Part shown: positions 9,223 to 17,657 of the stretch, piece by piece | How positions within the stretch are numbered: the first letter of the stretch is position 1 | Layout: each line of letters opens with the position of its first letter | Assembly (NCBI RefSeq): GCF_030684895.1 | Contig: NZ_JAUXXP010000077.1 | Location: 1-43,401 of the forward strand | DNA: 43,401 bases | Direction: 5' to 3' | Origin: Pseudomonas sp. | Lineage (GTDB): Bacteria; Pseudomonadota; Gammaproteobacteria; Pseudomonadales; Pseudomonadaceae | Notes under the pieces: model-generated | Seen by the model: only the letters and a program-made list of their open reading frames with translations | What the model was told of the DNA's origin: nothing | The model's database searches: none | Position numbers and translations under genes: made by a program

Positions 9223-9223
9223 C

Positions 9224-9577
9224 TCACACCAGCACCTGGCGGGTAGTCGCAATCAACTGATGCACCTGTTTCTCTACCGCTGGCTCAATCATCTGCTCCG
9301 GCCCCTGGCCACGCGGACACGGCAAGCTGGGCGTGGTGCCAAACAAGCGGCAGATCAGCGGGCGCTGGTCATACACCGTGCACCCTTGCGGACCGAGGTG
9401 CACACAGTTGAACTCGGCCAACGCGGCGTCATGCTCGGCATCGCTTTTCACCGGCAGCCGCGACATCTCCTCGGATGACGCCGTGACCGGGCCACAGCAA
9501 TCGTGGCAGCCGGGCACGCAGGCAAAACTGGGGATCTGCAAACGCAGCTGGTCGATCTTGCGGCTGGTGCAACTCAT
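9224..9577 (-). CDS. YkgJ family cysteine-cluster protein
   Basis: 117 residues with the UPF0153/YkgJ pattern of conserved cysteines: CVPGCHDCC near residue 20, then CVHLGPQGCTVYDQRPLICRLFG. The family is thought to bind zinc or an iron-sulfur centre; its function is unknown. The start at 9577 (MSCTSRKIDQL) is preferred over an upstream in-frame codon because the extra sequence is not protein-like. It is convergent with lrp, the two stops being nearly adjacent. Confidence 0.85.
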   Translation of the reverse strand: MSCTSRKIDQLRLQIPSFACVPGCHDCCGPVTASSEEMSRLPVKSDAEHDAALAEFNCVHLGPQGCTVYDQRPLICRLFGTTPSLPCPRGQGPEQMIEPAVEKQVHQLIATTRQVLV

Positions 9578-9727
9578 GGGCGTGATCCTGAAACACAGGC
9601 CGGCATAGTAACCGCGCAGCGGGCTGGATCGCGTTGGCTGCGCGTGCCAGCCGACGAAAATCCGCTTATTTCGCGATTGCCTCTTGGCGTTTGGCAAATC
9701 CCACGCTTATCCTTCGTAAAATTTTCC

Positions 9728-9744
9728 AAACACAATAATCAGGA
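9728..9744 (+). promoter_or_regulatory. possible Hfq/Crc A-rich target in the leader of the FAD oxidoreductase
   Basis: AAACACAATAATC runs directly into the AGGA ribosome binding site at 9741-9744 ahead of the ATG at 9753. It resembles the A-rich catabolite activity motif bound by Hfq with Crc. Only a motif resemblance supports this. Confidence 0.3.
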
Positions 9745-9752
9745 TTCCACAC

Positions 9753-11066
9753 ATGAACGCCCGCGTTCACCAGCCGGTTCACAACAGCCAGCACGCCAAC
9801 TCCTATTACGCCGCCAGCGCCAATCGCCAACTCGACTACCCCGCCCTGGGCGGTGAGTTGCACGCCGATGTGTGCATTGTCGGCGGTGGTTTTTCCGGCC
9901 TTAACACCGCCATTGAACTGGCGCAGAAAGGCCTCTCGGTGGTGCTGCTGGAAGCGCACAAGATTGGCTGGGGCGCCAGCGGGCGCAATGGCGGCCAGCT
10001 GATTCGCGGCGTCGGCCATGGCGTTGAGCAGTTTGAATCGGTGATTGGCGCGCAAGGTGTGCGCGAGCTGAAACTGATGGGCCTGGAAGCGGTGGAAATC
10101 GTCCGCCAGCGCATCGAGCAGTTCAACATCGACTGCGACCTGACCTGGGGCTACTGCGACCTGGCCAACAAGCCCAGTCACCTCGCCGACTTCGCCGAGG
10201 ACATGGCCGAACTCAAGCAGCTGGGCTATCGCCATGACATGCGCCTGCTGCAACCGGAGCAAATGCATGAAGTGGTCGGCTCCAACCGCTATGTTGGCGG
10301 CATGATCGACATGGGTTCCGGCCACCTGCACCCGCTCAACCTGGCCCTTGGCGAAGCCGCTGCGGCCCATAGCCTGGGCGTGCAGCTGTTCGAGAACTCG
10401 GCGGTGACGCGCATCGATTACGGCAGTGAGGTCAAGGTGCACACCGCTCAGGGCGTGGTGCGCGCCGCCACCCTGGTGCTTGGCTGCAACGCTTACCTGA
10501 ATGGCCTGAACAACAACCTGGGCGGCAAGGTGCTGCCCGCCGGCAGCTATGTGATCGCCACCGAACCGCTGTCCGAGGCCGAAGCACGGGCGATCATTCC
10601 GCAGAACATGGCGCTGTGTGACCAGCGCGTGGCGCTGGATTACTACCGCCTGTCTGCCGACCGCCGCCTGCTGTTCGGCGGTGCCTGCCACTATTCCGGT
10701 CGCGATCCGGCGGACATCGCCGGCTATATGCGGCCGAAAATGCTGGAAGTCTTCCCGCACCTGATAGACGTGAAAATCGACTACCAGTGGGGTGGCATGA
10801 TCGGTATCGGCGCCAACCGTCTGCCGCAGATCGGCCGCCTCAAGGAACAGCCCAACGTGTATTACGCCCAGGCCTACTCAGGCCACGGCGTGAATGCCAC
10901 GCACCTGGCCGGCAAGCTGCTCGGCGAGGCCATCGCCGGCCAGGCCAGCAGCGGCTTTGACCTGTTCGCCAAGGTGCCGCACATGACCTTCCCTGGCGGC
11001 AAACACCTGCGCTCGCCGCTGCTCGCCCTGGGCATGCTCTGGCATCGGCTGAAAGAGCTGGTCTGA
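9753..11066 (+). CDS. FAD-dependent amine oxidoreductase (gamma-glutamylputrescine oxidase type)
   Basis: 437 residues of the DAO family (PuuB/OrdL group). The FAD motif GGGFSG is at residues 44-49, then LLEAHKIGWGASGRNGGQ, the substrate/FAD motif of PuuB-like oxidases; the C-terminal AYSGHGVNATHLAGK contacts FAD. In P. aeruginosa the gene between lrp and kauB is pauB4, for oxidation of gamma-glutamylated polyamines, and I infer a related role here. The aldehyde product would suit the KauB dehydrogenase encoded at 15486. No glutamylpolyamine synthetase gene is present in the window. Confidence 0.85.
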   Translation: MNARVHQPVHNSQHANSYYAASANRQLDYPALGGELHADVCIVGGGFSGLNTAIELAQKGLSVVLLEAHKIGWGASGRNGGQLIRGVGHGVEQFESVIGAQGVRELKLMGLEAVEIVRQRIEQFNIDCDLTWGYCDLANKPSHLADFAEDMAELKQLGYRHDMRLLQPEQMHEVVGSNRYVGGMIDMGSGHLHPLNLALGEAAAAHSLGVQLFENSAVTRIDYGSEVKVHTAQGVVRAATLVLGCNAYLNGLNNNLGGKVLPAGSYVIATEPLSEAEARAIIPQNMALCDQRVALDYYRLSADRRLLFGGACHYSGRDPADIAGYMRPKMLEVFPHLIDVKIDYQWGGMIGIGANRLPQIGRLKEQPNVYYAQAYSGHGVNATHLAGKLLGEAIAGQASSGFDLFAKVPHMTFPGGKHLRSPLLALGMLWHRLKELV

Positions 11067-11073
11067 TCACCCA

Positions 11074-11102
11074 GCGCAGCAGGCCGCCGTGGCCTGCTGC
11101 GC
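11074..11102. other. perfect hairpin between convergent genes
   Basis: GCGCAGCAGGCC and GGCCTGCTGCGC (12-bp perfect arms, 5-nt loop) lie between the FAD oxidoreductase stop and the DUF1127 gene stop. There is no T-run on either strand, so it may be a weak or factor-dependent terminator or an RNA 3'-end stabiliser. Confidence 0.6.
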
Positions 11103-11109
11103 AATTACC

Positions 11110-11355
11110 TCACAGCTTCCAGAACGGCAGAAACGCCTCGCGCCGGGCCTGCTCGCGGCCAAGGCCAACATCCTTGAGCTGTTCGTCGGTCAATCTCAGC
11201 AGCGCCCGGCGAGTGGTCAGGCGCAACCAGAATGCGTTCCAGCGGCGTACAGCTGGCTTCATCGCACCCGTTTGAGCATACAGATGCCCGCCAGCGGCCT
11301 CCTGCTGCAGCTCATCTGATTTCATGGTCAGCCTGACATCACTTAATCCGTTCAT
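11110..11355 (-). CDS. DUF1127 small protein
   Basis: 81 residues. The C-terminal half, WLRLTTRRALLRLTDEQLKDVGLGREQARREA, is the DUF1127 (YjiS-like) signature of a basic helical region and a short LxxLxdeqLkDiGl motif. Proteins of this family bind RNA or influence metabolism post-transcriptionally in alpha-proteobacteria; no function is known for this one. The start at 11355 is chosen because AGGAG lies six nucleotides upstream; a longer frame to 11445 has no such site. It is divergent from the MocR gene. Confidence 0.8.
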   Translation of the reverse strand: MNGLSDVRLTMKSDELQQEAAGGHLYAQTGAMKPAVRRWNAFWLRLTTRRALLRLTDEQLKDVGLGREQARREAFLPFWKL

Positions 11356-11537
11356 CGCCTGCTCCTGCCCGTAAACCTGATGGGAGATCATGATGCGGGA
11401 CGCGGAAAAAGCATGACAGATGCAAAAATGTACTTTTAAATCCATACAGAGTTCAGAAAAAAGACTCTGAATGGTGGATTTATCGCCTATCTGTATTGGC
11501 TTAGCGCACTACACAGAGCAATTGCGAGGCAACTGTT

Positions 11538-12980
11538 ATGACGCTTTACGTCAATTTGGCCGAATTGCTCGGCGCACGGATTGAGCAGGGGCTGTATCGA
11601 CCCGGTGATCGCCTGCCCTCCGTACGCGCCCTGAGCCTGGAACATGGCGTCAGCCTGAGCACGGTGCAGCAAGCCTATCGCCACCTGGAAGATCAGGGCC
11701 TGGCCACGCCCAAGCCCAAGTCCGGCTACTTTGTGCCGCAATCCCGCCACCAGCCGGCGCTGCCCATGGTCAGTCGCATGGCTCAGCGCCCCGTGGATGT
11801 CTCGCAGTGGGATCAGGTGCTGGAGCTGATCAGCCGACCGCCTGGGCAGGAAGGCCTGCTGCAACTCGGTCGCGGCCGACCGGATATCGACAGCCCGACA
11901 CTGAAACCGCTGCTGCGCTCACTGTCGCGCCTGAGCCGCCGCCAGGACGCAACCAGCCTGACCTACGGCTGCATTTACGGCCACCTGGGCATGCGGGAAC
12001 AGATCTCGCGGCTGATGCTCGACTCCGGCTGCAGCCTGTCGCCCGAGGAAATCATCGTCACCACCGGCTGCCACGAGGCGCTGTCGGCGGCGATTCGTGC
12101 GGTGTGCGAGCCGGGCGATATCGTTGCGGTGGATTCGCCGAGCTTTCACGGCGTGATGCAGGCGCTCAAGGGTTTTGGCATGAAGGCCTTGGAATTGCCC
12201 ACCGACCCAATCAGCGGCATCAGCCTGGAAGCCCTCGAATTGGCACTGGAGCAATGGCCAATCAAGGCCATTCAGCTGACCCCAACCTGCAACAACCCGC
12301 AGGGCTACATCATGCCCGACGCCAACAAGCGCGCCCTGCTGGCCCTGGCTCAGCGCTATGACGTGGCGATCATCGAGGATGACGTTTACGGCGATCTGGC
12401 CTACAGCTACCCACGCCCACGCACGATCAAATCCTACGACGAGGATGGCCGCGTGCTGCTCTGCAGCTCCTTCTCCAAGACCCTAGCGCCCGGCCTGCGT
12501 ATCGGCTGGATTGCCCCGGGACGCTACCTGGACCGCGTACTGCACATGAAGTACATGGGCACCGGCAGCACGGCCCAGCTGCCGCAGCTGGCCATCACCG
12601 AATACCTGGAAGCTGGTCATTACGAGCCGCATCTGCGGCGCATGCGCGCGCAGTATCAGCGTGGCCGCGACTTGATGATCGACTGGATCAGCCGCTACTT
12701 CCCTGCCGGCACGCGGGTCAGTCGGCCGCAGGGCAGTTTTATGCTGTGGCTTGAACTGCCGATAGGCTTCGACAGCCAGCGCCTGAACCGCGAGCTGCTG
12801 CCACACGCCATCCAGATTGCCCCCGGCAGCATCTTTTCCGCCGCCGGCAAATACCGTAATTGCCTGCGCATCAACTACGCCGGCAAACCCACGCCGGAAC
12901 TTGAACAAGCGATTCGCCAGGTCGGCGAATGCGTGGCCGCACTGCTGGCCGAGCAACGGCTCGCACCCGGGGAAGGCTGA
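11538..12980 (+). CDS. MocR-type GntR/aminotransferase regulator
   Basis: 480 residues. Residues 1-75 are a GntR winged helix (GDRLPSVRALSLEHGVSLST), and residues 100-470 are a fold type I aminotransferase-like domain. PLP-domain motifs include TTGCHEALSAA, TPTCNNPQGYIM, EDDVYGDL and SSFSKTLAPGLRIGW, whose lysine near residue 313 would hold PLP. MocR proteins usually regulate a neighbouring amine, amino acid or vitamin gene. The DUF1127 gene (divergent) and the amine oxidoreductase upstream are the obvious candidate targets. The start ATG at 11538 has an AGG-type site upstream. Confidence 0.88.
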   Translation: MTLYVNLAELLGARIEQGLYRPGDRLPSVRALSLEHGVSLSTVQQAYRHLEDQGLATPKPKSGYFVPQSRHQPALPMVSRMAQRPVDVSQWDQVLELISRPPGQEGLLQLGRGRPDIDSPTLKPLLRSLSRLSRRQDATSLTYGCIYGHLGMREQISRLMLDSGCSLSPEEIIVTTGCHEALSAAIRAVCEPGDIVAVDSPSFHGVMQALKGFGMKALELPTDPISGISLEALELALEQWPIKAIQLTPTCNNPQGYIMPDANKRALLALAQRYDVAIIEDDVYGDLAYSYPRPRTIKSYDEDGRVLLCSSFSKTLAPGLRIGWIAPGRYLDRVLHMKYMGTGSTAQLPQLAITEYLEAGHYEPHLRRMRAQYQRGRDLMIDWISRYFPAGTRVSRPQGSFMLWLELPIGFDSQRLNRELLPHAIQIAPGSIFSAAGKYRNCLRINYAGKPTPELEQAIRQVGECVAALLAEQRLAPGEG

Positions 12981-12985
12981 GCACG

Positions 12986-13942
12986 CTACTCAGGCAGCTC
13001 AACCAACTCGACCCGACGATTAAGCGCACGACCCTCCTCGCGGCGATTGCTGGCCAACGGCGCCGCCATGCCCACGCCCACGGCCGTCAGGCGTTCACCG
13101 GGAATACCGTGCTGCTCGGCCAGCGCCTTGACGATGGACTGCGCCCGTCGTTGCGACAGCTCGCGGTTGTAGTCCAGCGCGCCCTTGGCGTCGCTGTGAC
13201 CGACCACCAGCACCTTGAGCGCCGGGCTGGCCTTGAGCAGTTTGGCGATTTCCTCCAGCTGCGCGGCGGAGTCGGCGCGCATGCTGGCCTGATCGAAGTC
13301 GAAGAAGATCCCGTACAACGCCACTTTGCCCTTGGCGTCGATATCCGCCTGCATGACCGGCGCCTCGACCACCACCATCCGCTGCTCCATGGCCTGTAGC
13401 TCGAGCACCTCAAGCTGGATCAGGCTGCGGCCCTTGTTAGGCCCGCCACCTGCCTGGTTCAGCACCACATAGAACGCGGCGTAAACATCGCCTTGCGGTC
13501 GCGCCAGCTTGGCGAGCAGGTAGCGCTGCTGCTGATGGTATTCGCGAAAGGGTGCAATGGTGGTCACCGCATGGTTAAAGTTTCGCCCGCCGCATTGTTC
13601 CCGCTCGCAGCTGAACAGCAGCTCGAAGCCGGCATCCAGCAGGGCTTGCAGGTAGTTGCGCTGAATCTCCAGCGGTGTGCGTTCTGCCGGCGCACGGTAG
13701 GTCAATTGGGTCAGCTTGCCCTCCAGCACCAGGGTCGCCTCGGCATTTTTCGCCAGGCCGCCATAAACCTTGGCCGGAGCGCGCAAAAAGGCCTTATCGG
13801 TAAATGCCTGAGTGACATAGCTGATAATTTCCGCACCCTCATAGCGCGGAATCAGTGGGTGATCGCTGCTGCCGGGCAGGTCATCGGCCTGCACACTCAG
13901 GGCCCAGACCACGCTCAGGCACAAACCGATAACACTACGCAT
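12986..13942 (-). CDS. DUF4892 and OmpA-like domain outer-membrane protein
   Basis: 318 residues. Residues 1-19 are a signal peptide ending near VQA. The middle (about 30-205) matches DUF4892 proteins (GSSDHPLIPRYEGAEII, FSCEREQCGGRNF). The C-terminus (about 210-315) is an OmpA-like peptidoglycan-binding domain: FFDFDQASMRADS, VVGHSDAKGALDYNRELSQRRA, NRRVELVEL. It is therefore a periplasmic protein anchored to the wall, function unknown. The start at 13942 was chosen to put the signal peptide first. It is convergent with the MocR gene, with stops 5 bp apart. Confidence 0.87.
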   Translation of the reverse strand: MRSVIGLCLSVVWALSVQADDLPGSSDHPLIPRYEGAEIISYVTQAFTDKAFLRAPAKVYGGLAKNAEATLVLEGKLTQLTYRAPAERTPLEIQRNYLQALLDAGFELLFSCEREQCGGRNFNHAVTTIAPFREYHQQQRYLLAKLARPQGDVYAAFYVVLNQAGGGPNKGRSLIQLEVLELQAMEQRMVVVEAPVMQADIDAKGKVALYGIFFDFDQASMRADSAAQLEEIAKLLKASPALKVLVVGHSDAKGALDYNRELSQRRAQSIVKALAEQHGIPGERLTAVGVGMAAPLASNRREEGRALNRRVELVELPE

Positions 13943-13997
13943 AACCTGCCTCCAGTCTTGGCGCAGGCCACCGGCGGCCGCTCCTGCCAGCAACGCT

Positions 13998-14015
13998 AGC
14001 CGGCAATTGCCGGCT
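13998..14015. other. 18-bp perfect palindrome
   Basis: AGCCGGCAATTGCCGGCT lies 26 bp after the MFS gene's stop and 55 bp upstream of the DUF4892 gene start. With no T-tract it could be an operator or an RNA hairpin. Confidence 0.5.
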
Positions 14016-14041
14016 GCGCCACGGGCCCTGCCCAACCGCGC

Positions 14042-15190
14042 TCAAGCCTTGACCGTCGCCACCTCACTGAATGCCCCCCGCTGAAACGCCAGCCAAACAA
14101 ACACTGCGGCGCCAATCGCCATCAGGATCGGCAGCGCATGACCGCTGACCCACTGACTGGCGGCGCCGGTCGACAGCGGCCCGAGCTGACAACCGGCGCC
14201 CCAGAGCAGGGCGATATGCGAGTTGGCGCGCACCAGCGCATCGTCGCGATAACGCTGGCCGACCAGAATCAGCGACAGGGTGTACAGGCCGCCTGCGCTG
14301 GCGCCAAACAGCACCAGCACCACCCAGATCAGCGGCGTGTGCAGCAATGACGGAATGCTCAGGCTCGACAGCAACAGCACCACCCCGCAGCAGCGGAATA
14401 GCGTCTGCCGTGGCACCCGGTCGGCCATCCAGCCAATCGGCAGCTGCAGCGCCGCATCACCGACCACCACCGCACTGACCATGATCAACGCCATCTGCTG
14501 GGCAAAGCCTTCGCGCACCAGATACACCGGCAACAGGGTCAGCACCATCGCCTCGAACGCGGCAAACAGCACCACCGCCCAGGCAATTGCCGGCGAAGTG
14601 CGGCAGAACGCCAGGATGCCGCGCCCGGATGCACTCTGCGCATCAACCTTGGGCGCTCCATCGCGGCCCAACAGCAGCAGGCTACCGCCCACCAGCAGCG
14701 CGGCGGAGAACCAGAAGCCGTGGTCACTTTCCGTGCCCAGCAGAGTCAACAGCAGCGGTCCGCACAGCTGGCTGAGCGCAAAACCGGTGCCATACAGCGC
14801 CACCAGACGGCCGCGCAGACGGTCCTCGACCAGCTGATTGATCCAGCTTTCGCCGAGCACAAATACCACAGTCAAGGAGATGCCAATCAGCAGACGCAGT
14901 AACAGCCACAACGGATAACTCGGCATCACGCTCAGCAGCGCCACCGAGGCGGCACTGGCCAGCAGGCACAGGCGCAGGGTCTGCGGCGTGCCGAACCAGC
15001 CGGCCAGGTGGCCCGTGAGACGCGCCCCGACCAGCACGCCAATCGCCGGCATACCGGCCATCACGCCAATGGCAAAGGGGCCATAACCCCAGGCCTCCAG
15101 GCGAAAAGACACCAGCGGCAGCGTCACACCCAGCGCCAGCCCAACGATCACCACCGCCGCGCTGACGGCGAAATAGGTCATCCAGTTCAT
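14042..15190 (-). CDS. MFS transporter
   Basis: 382 residues with about twelve hydrophobic segments, of the YcaD/UMF-like branch of the major facilitator superfamily. The first half has the loop 2-3 type sequence GARLTGHLAGWFGTPQ and LGESWINQLVEDRLRGRLVALYGTGFALSQLCGPLLL, the latter typical of YcaD-like proteins. Substrate unknown. The gene follows kauB on the same strand, but a likely terminator lies between them. A link with amine catabolism is not supported beyond proximity. Confidence 0.85.
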   Translation of the reverse strand: MNWMTYFAVSAAVVIVGLALGVTLPLVSFRLEAWGYGPFAIGVMAGMPAIGVLVGARLTGHLAGWFGTPQTLRLCLLASAASVALLSVMPSYPLWLLLRLLIGISLTVVFVLGESWINQLVEDRLRGRLVALYGTGFALSQLCGPLLLTLLGTESDHGFWFSAALLVGGSLLLLGRDGAPKVDAQSASGRGILAFCRTSPAIAWAVVLFAAFEAMVLTLLPVYLVREGFAQQMALIMVSAVVVGDAALQLPIGWMADRVPRQTLFRCCGVVLLLSSLSIPSLLHTPLIWVVLVLFGASAGGLYTLSLILVGQRYRDDALVRANSHIALLWGAGCQLGPLSTGAASQWVSGHALPILMAIGAAVFVWLAFQRGAFSEVATVKA

Positions 15191-15241
15191 TTTTCCACTC
15201 CATTCCCTGGCTCACTCGGCACCCGCAGCGCAGATGCAAAA

Positions 15242-15268
15242 CGGCCGGGCTCCATAGGAACCCGGCCG
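15242..15268 (-). terminator. candidate intrinsic terminator upstream of the MFS gene
   Basis: On the minus strand CGGCCGGGTTCC-TAT-GGAGCCCGGCCG, followed by TTTT at 15241-15238. It lies downstream of kauB and just upstream of the MFS start, so it probably ends kauB transcription. The rest of the 295-bp gap is taken by the palindromic element at 15359-15473. Confidence 0.65.
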
Positions 15269-15358
15269 CAGGTGTGGCCCTTTTCGAGCCGGCCCCAGAG
15301 GGCGGACCTTTATCGCAATACTACCCAGCCTGCCTCGACCGGATTGCGCCCCGGAAAA

Positions 15359-15473
15359 GATCTTCTGGGCTAAGGCCAGACAAGGCGCCCCGCAGCTTTT
15401 AAGCGCAGCGTACTGCAGTACGTGAGCATTAAAAGCGAGGACGCAACGCCGTATGGCCGACGACCAGGAGATC
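15359..15473. repeat. palindromic intergenic element after kauB
   Basis: Outer arms GATCTTCTGG (15359-15368) and CCAGGAGATC (15464-15473) pair imperfectly. A second level, GGCCAGAC..GGCG against CGCC..ATGGCC, lies inside, then GCTTTTAA against TTAAAAGC, and a perfect central CGTACTGCAGTACG (15409-15422). The 13-mer GTACGTGAGCATT at 15418-15430 recurs, with one change, in the element between nuoI and nuoJ. It ends 12 bp from the kauB stop and has no coding sequence. Confidence 0.75.
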
Positions 15474-15485
15474 GCCCCGCTATCG

Positions 15486-16979
15486 TTAAAGCTTGATCCA
15501 GGTCGCCTTGATCTCGGTGTACTTGTCGAAGGCATGCAGCGACTTGTCACGGCCGTTGCCCGACTGCTTGAAGCCACCGAACGGCGCGGTCATGTCACCG
15601 CCGTCGTACTGGTTGACCCACATGCTGCCGACGCGCAGGGCCTTGGCCGCCAGGTGCGCCTTGGACAGGTTGCTGGTCCAGATGGCCGCCGCCAGGCCGT
15701 AGATGCTGTCGTTGGCGATCTTGATCGCCTCTTCGGTGCTGTCGAACGGAATGACCGTCAGCACCGGGCCGAAGATCTCTTCCTGAGCGATGCGCATGGC
15801 GTTGTGCGCGTCATCGAAGATGGTCGGCTCAACGTACTGGCCGCCGGTCTCTTCCAGGGTGCGCTTGCCGCCGCAAAGCAGCTTGGCCTGATCCTTGTGG
15901 CCGGCGTCGATATAACCGAGCACCGCATTCAGGTGACCAGCGTCGACCAGGGCGCCGACCTTGGTGTCCGGGTCCAGGGCGTGACCGGCTTTCCAGTCCT
16001 GCATGGCTTCGAGGACCATCGGCATAAAGGTGTCTTTGATCGAACGCTCCACCAGCAAGCGCGAGCCGGCGGTGCACATCTCGCCCTGGTTGAAGCAGAT
16101 CGCCGCCGCAGCCGCTTCGGCCGCCGCTTTGAGGTCCGGCGCATCGGCGAAGACGATGTTGGCGCTCTTGCCACCAGCCTCCAGCCAGACGCGCTTCATG
16201 TTCGATTCGCCAGCGTAGATCATCAGTTGCTTGGCGATCTTGGTCGACCCGGTGAACACCAGGGTGTCGACAGCCATGTGCAGGGCCAGGGCCTTGCCGA
16301 CGGTGTGGCCGTAACCCGGTAGCACGTTGAGCACACCGGCCGGGATGCCAGCATCCAGCGCCAGCTGGGCCATGCGCAGGGCAGTCAGCGGGGATTTCTC
16401 GGACGGCTTGACGATCACCGAATTGCCGGTGGCCAGGGCCGGGCCGAGCTTCCAGGCAGTCATGATCATCGGGAAGTTCCACGGCACGATGGCCGCGACT
16501 ACGCCCACCGGCTCACGAGTGACCAGGCCCAGTTCGTCATGCGGGGTGGCGGCTACTTCGTCATAGATCTTGTCCACCGCTTCGCCGCTCCAGCGGATGG
16601 CGCGCGAAGCTCCCGGTACATCGACACCCAGGGCGTCGCTGATTGGTTTGCCCATGTCGAGGGTTTCCAGCAGCGCCAGCTCTTCAGCATGCTGATCCAT
16701 CAGATCAGCAAAACGGATCATCACGCGCTTGCGCTGCGCCGGGGCCATGCGCGACCAGACGCCGGACTCGAAGGTGGCACGGGCATCCGCCACGGCCAAC
16801 TCGGCATCGGCCAGATCACAGCTGGCCACCAGGCCAAGCAGGCGACCGTCGACCGGGCTGATGCACTCGAAAGTGGCACCGGAGACAGCGGCGCGGTACT
16901 CGCCATGAACAAAGGCACGGCCTTCGATCTTCAGGTTGTTGGCGCGCTGCTCCCAGTCGGCACGAGTCAGGCTAGTCAT
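15486..16979 (-). CDS. kauB: aldehyde dehydrogenase KauB/PauC
   Basis: A 497-residue NAD(P)-dependent aldehyde dehydrogenase. In Pseudomonas KauB/PauC oxidises aldehydes such as 4-guanidinobutyraldehyde and gamma-glutamyl-aminoaldehydes in arginine and polyamine breakdown. The catalytic cysteine is Cys302 in GEMCTAG, and the general-base glutamate lies in WLEAGGKS near residue 268. Cofactor motif FTGSTKIAKQL and a C-terminal PFGGFKQSGNGRD are present. The start at 16979 (MTSLTRADWEQRA) has AGAGGATGTAGCA upstream. The gabT-type aminotransferase that follows kauB in P. aeruginosa is absent; a cupin gene lies upstream in the opposite direction. Confidence 0.92.
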   Translation of the reverse strand: MTSLTRADWEQRANNLKIEGRAFVHGEYRAAVSGATFECISPVDGRLLGLVASCDLADAELAVADARATFESGVWSRMAPAQRKRVMIRFADLMDQHAEELALLETLDMGKPISDALGVDVPGASRAIRWSGEAVDKIYDEVAATPHDELGLVTREPVGVVAAIVPWNFPMIMTAWKLGPALATGNSVIVKPSEKSPLTALRMAQLALDAGIPAGVLNVLPGYGHTVGKALALHMAVDTLVFTGSTKIAKQLMIYAGESNMKRVWLEAGGKSANIVFADAPDLKAAAEAAAAAICFNQGEMCTAGSRLLVERSIKDTFMPMVLEAMQDWKAGHALDPDTKVGALVDAGHLNAVLGYIDAGHKDQAKLLCGGKRTLEETGGQYVEPTIFDDAHNAMRIAQEEIFGPVLTVIPFDSTEEAIKIANDSIYGLAAAIWTSNLSKAHLAAKALRVGSMWVNQYDGGDMTAPFGGFKQSGNGRDKSLHAFDKYTEIKATWIKL

Positions 16980-17139
16980 TGCTACATCCTCTATCGCTAG
17001 TAAAGCGCCGCAGGTGGCCGCTGCGCTGTCAATTATTCTGCATGGGGCCGCAAGAATCTGCTCACCCAATCCTGCCGGCAACACTAAACCAGAGGCTTGC
17101 ACACTTCCAATATTTTTTACAAAAACTGGCAAAGCCGCC

Positions 17140-17169
17140 TTGTTATGTGTGCTTTATTAAACATAGACT
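17140..17169 (+). promoter_or_regulatory. weak candidate promoter of the cupin gene
   Basis: TTGTTA (17140-17145), 18-bp spacer, TAGACT (17164-17169), 70 bp before the cupin ATG. Each hexamer matches four of six consensus positions. The divergent kauB promoter must also lie within 16980-17238. Confidence 0.3.
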
Positions 17170-17238
17170 GCCGAAATCGCCACCCAACCGACAACAAGCC
17201 TGGCCTTAACAGGCGCTCAATCCCTACCGGACATGCTT

Positions 17239-17604
17239 ATGAACATCGAAAAGATCGTCGACTTCGCCACCGCCACTACCACGCCCGAACATTACCGTCC
17301 GGCTGCAGAGAAAGTGCTCAAGGGCGACCCCGAGCAAAGTGTGCGCAACCACTACGGTAGCCCGTGCGGTCAATTCAATACGGGGATCTGGGAAGGCGGC
17401 GTCGGCCACTGGACCATCAATTACACCGAACACGAGTACTGCGAGATTCTGCAAGGCGTCTCGGTGCTGCGCGACCAGGACGGCAACGCCAAAACCCTGC
17501 GCGCGGGCGACCGCTTCGTCATCCCAGCCGGCTTCTCCGGTACCTGGGAAGTGCTGGAGCCATGCCGCAAGGTCTATGTGATCTTCGAGCAAGCCAGCAA
17601 CTGA
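17239..17604 (+). CDS. cupin domain protein
   Basis: 121 residues, a single RmlC-like cupin of the DUF861/ethanolamine-utilisation type. Residues include GGVGHWTINYTEHEYCEILQG, then RAGDRFVIPAGFSGTWEVLE, which cover both cupin boxes. The start at 17239 gives MNIEKIVDFAT with GGA seven nucleotides upstream; an ATG two codons earlier is too close to that site. Function is unknown. It is divergent from kauB, so a role in amine metabolism or its sensing is possible. Confidence 0.82.
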   Translation: MNIEKIVDFATATTTPEHYRPAAEKVLKGDPEQSVRNHYGSPCGQFNTGIWEGGVGHWTINYTEHEYCEILQGVSVLRDQDGNAKTLRAGDRFVIPAGFSGTWEVLEPCRKVYVIFEQASN

Positions 17605-17627
17605 TAGCTCTTCATGCGTCACCCTTC

Positions 17628-17650
17628 GCCCGCCTTGCGCGGGCTTTTTA
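17628..17650 (+). terminator. intrinsic terminator after the cupin gene
   Basis: GCCCGC, loop CTTGC, GCGGGC, then TTTTTA. Repeat copy 2 begins 8 nt downstream. Confidence 0.88.
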
Positions 17651-17657
17651 TTGCCTG

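Noticed and set aside
16980..17238. Sigma-54 site upstream of kauB
   Set aside because: TGGTTTAGTGTTGCC on the minus strand has GG and GC one base too close for a -24/-12 promoter.
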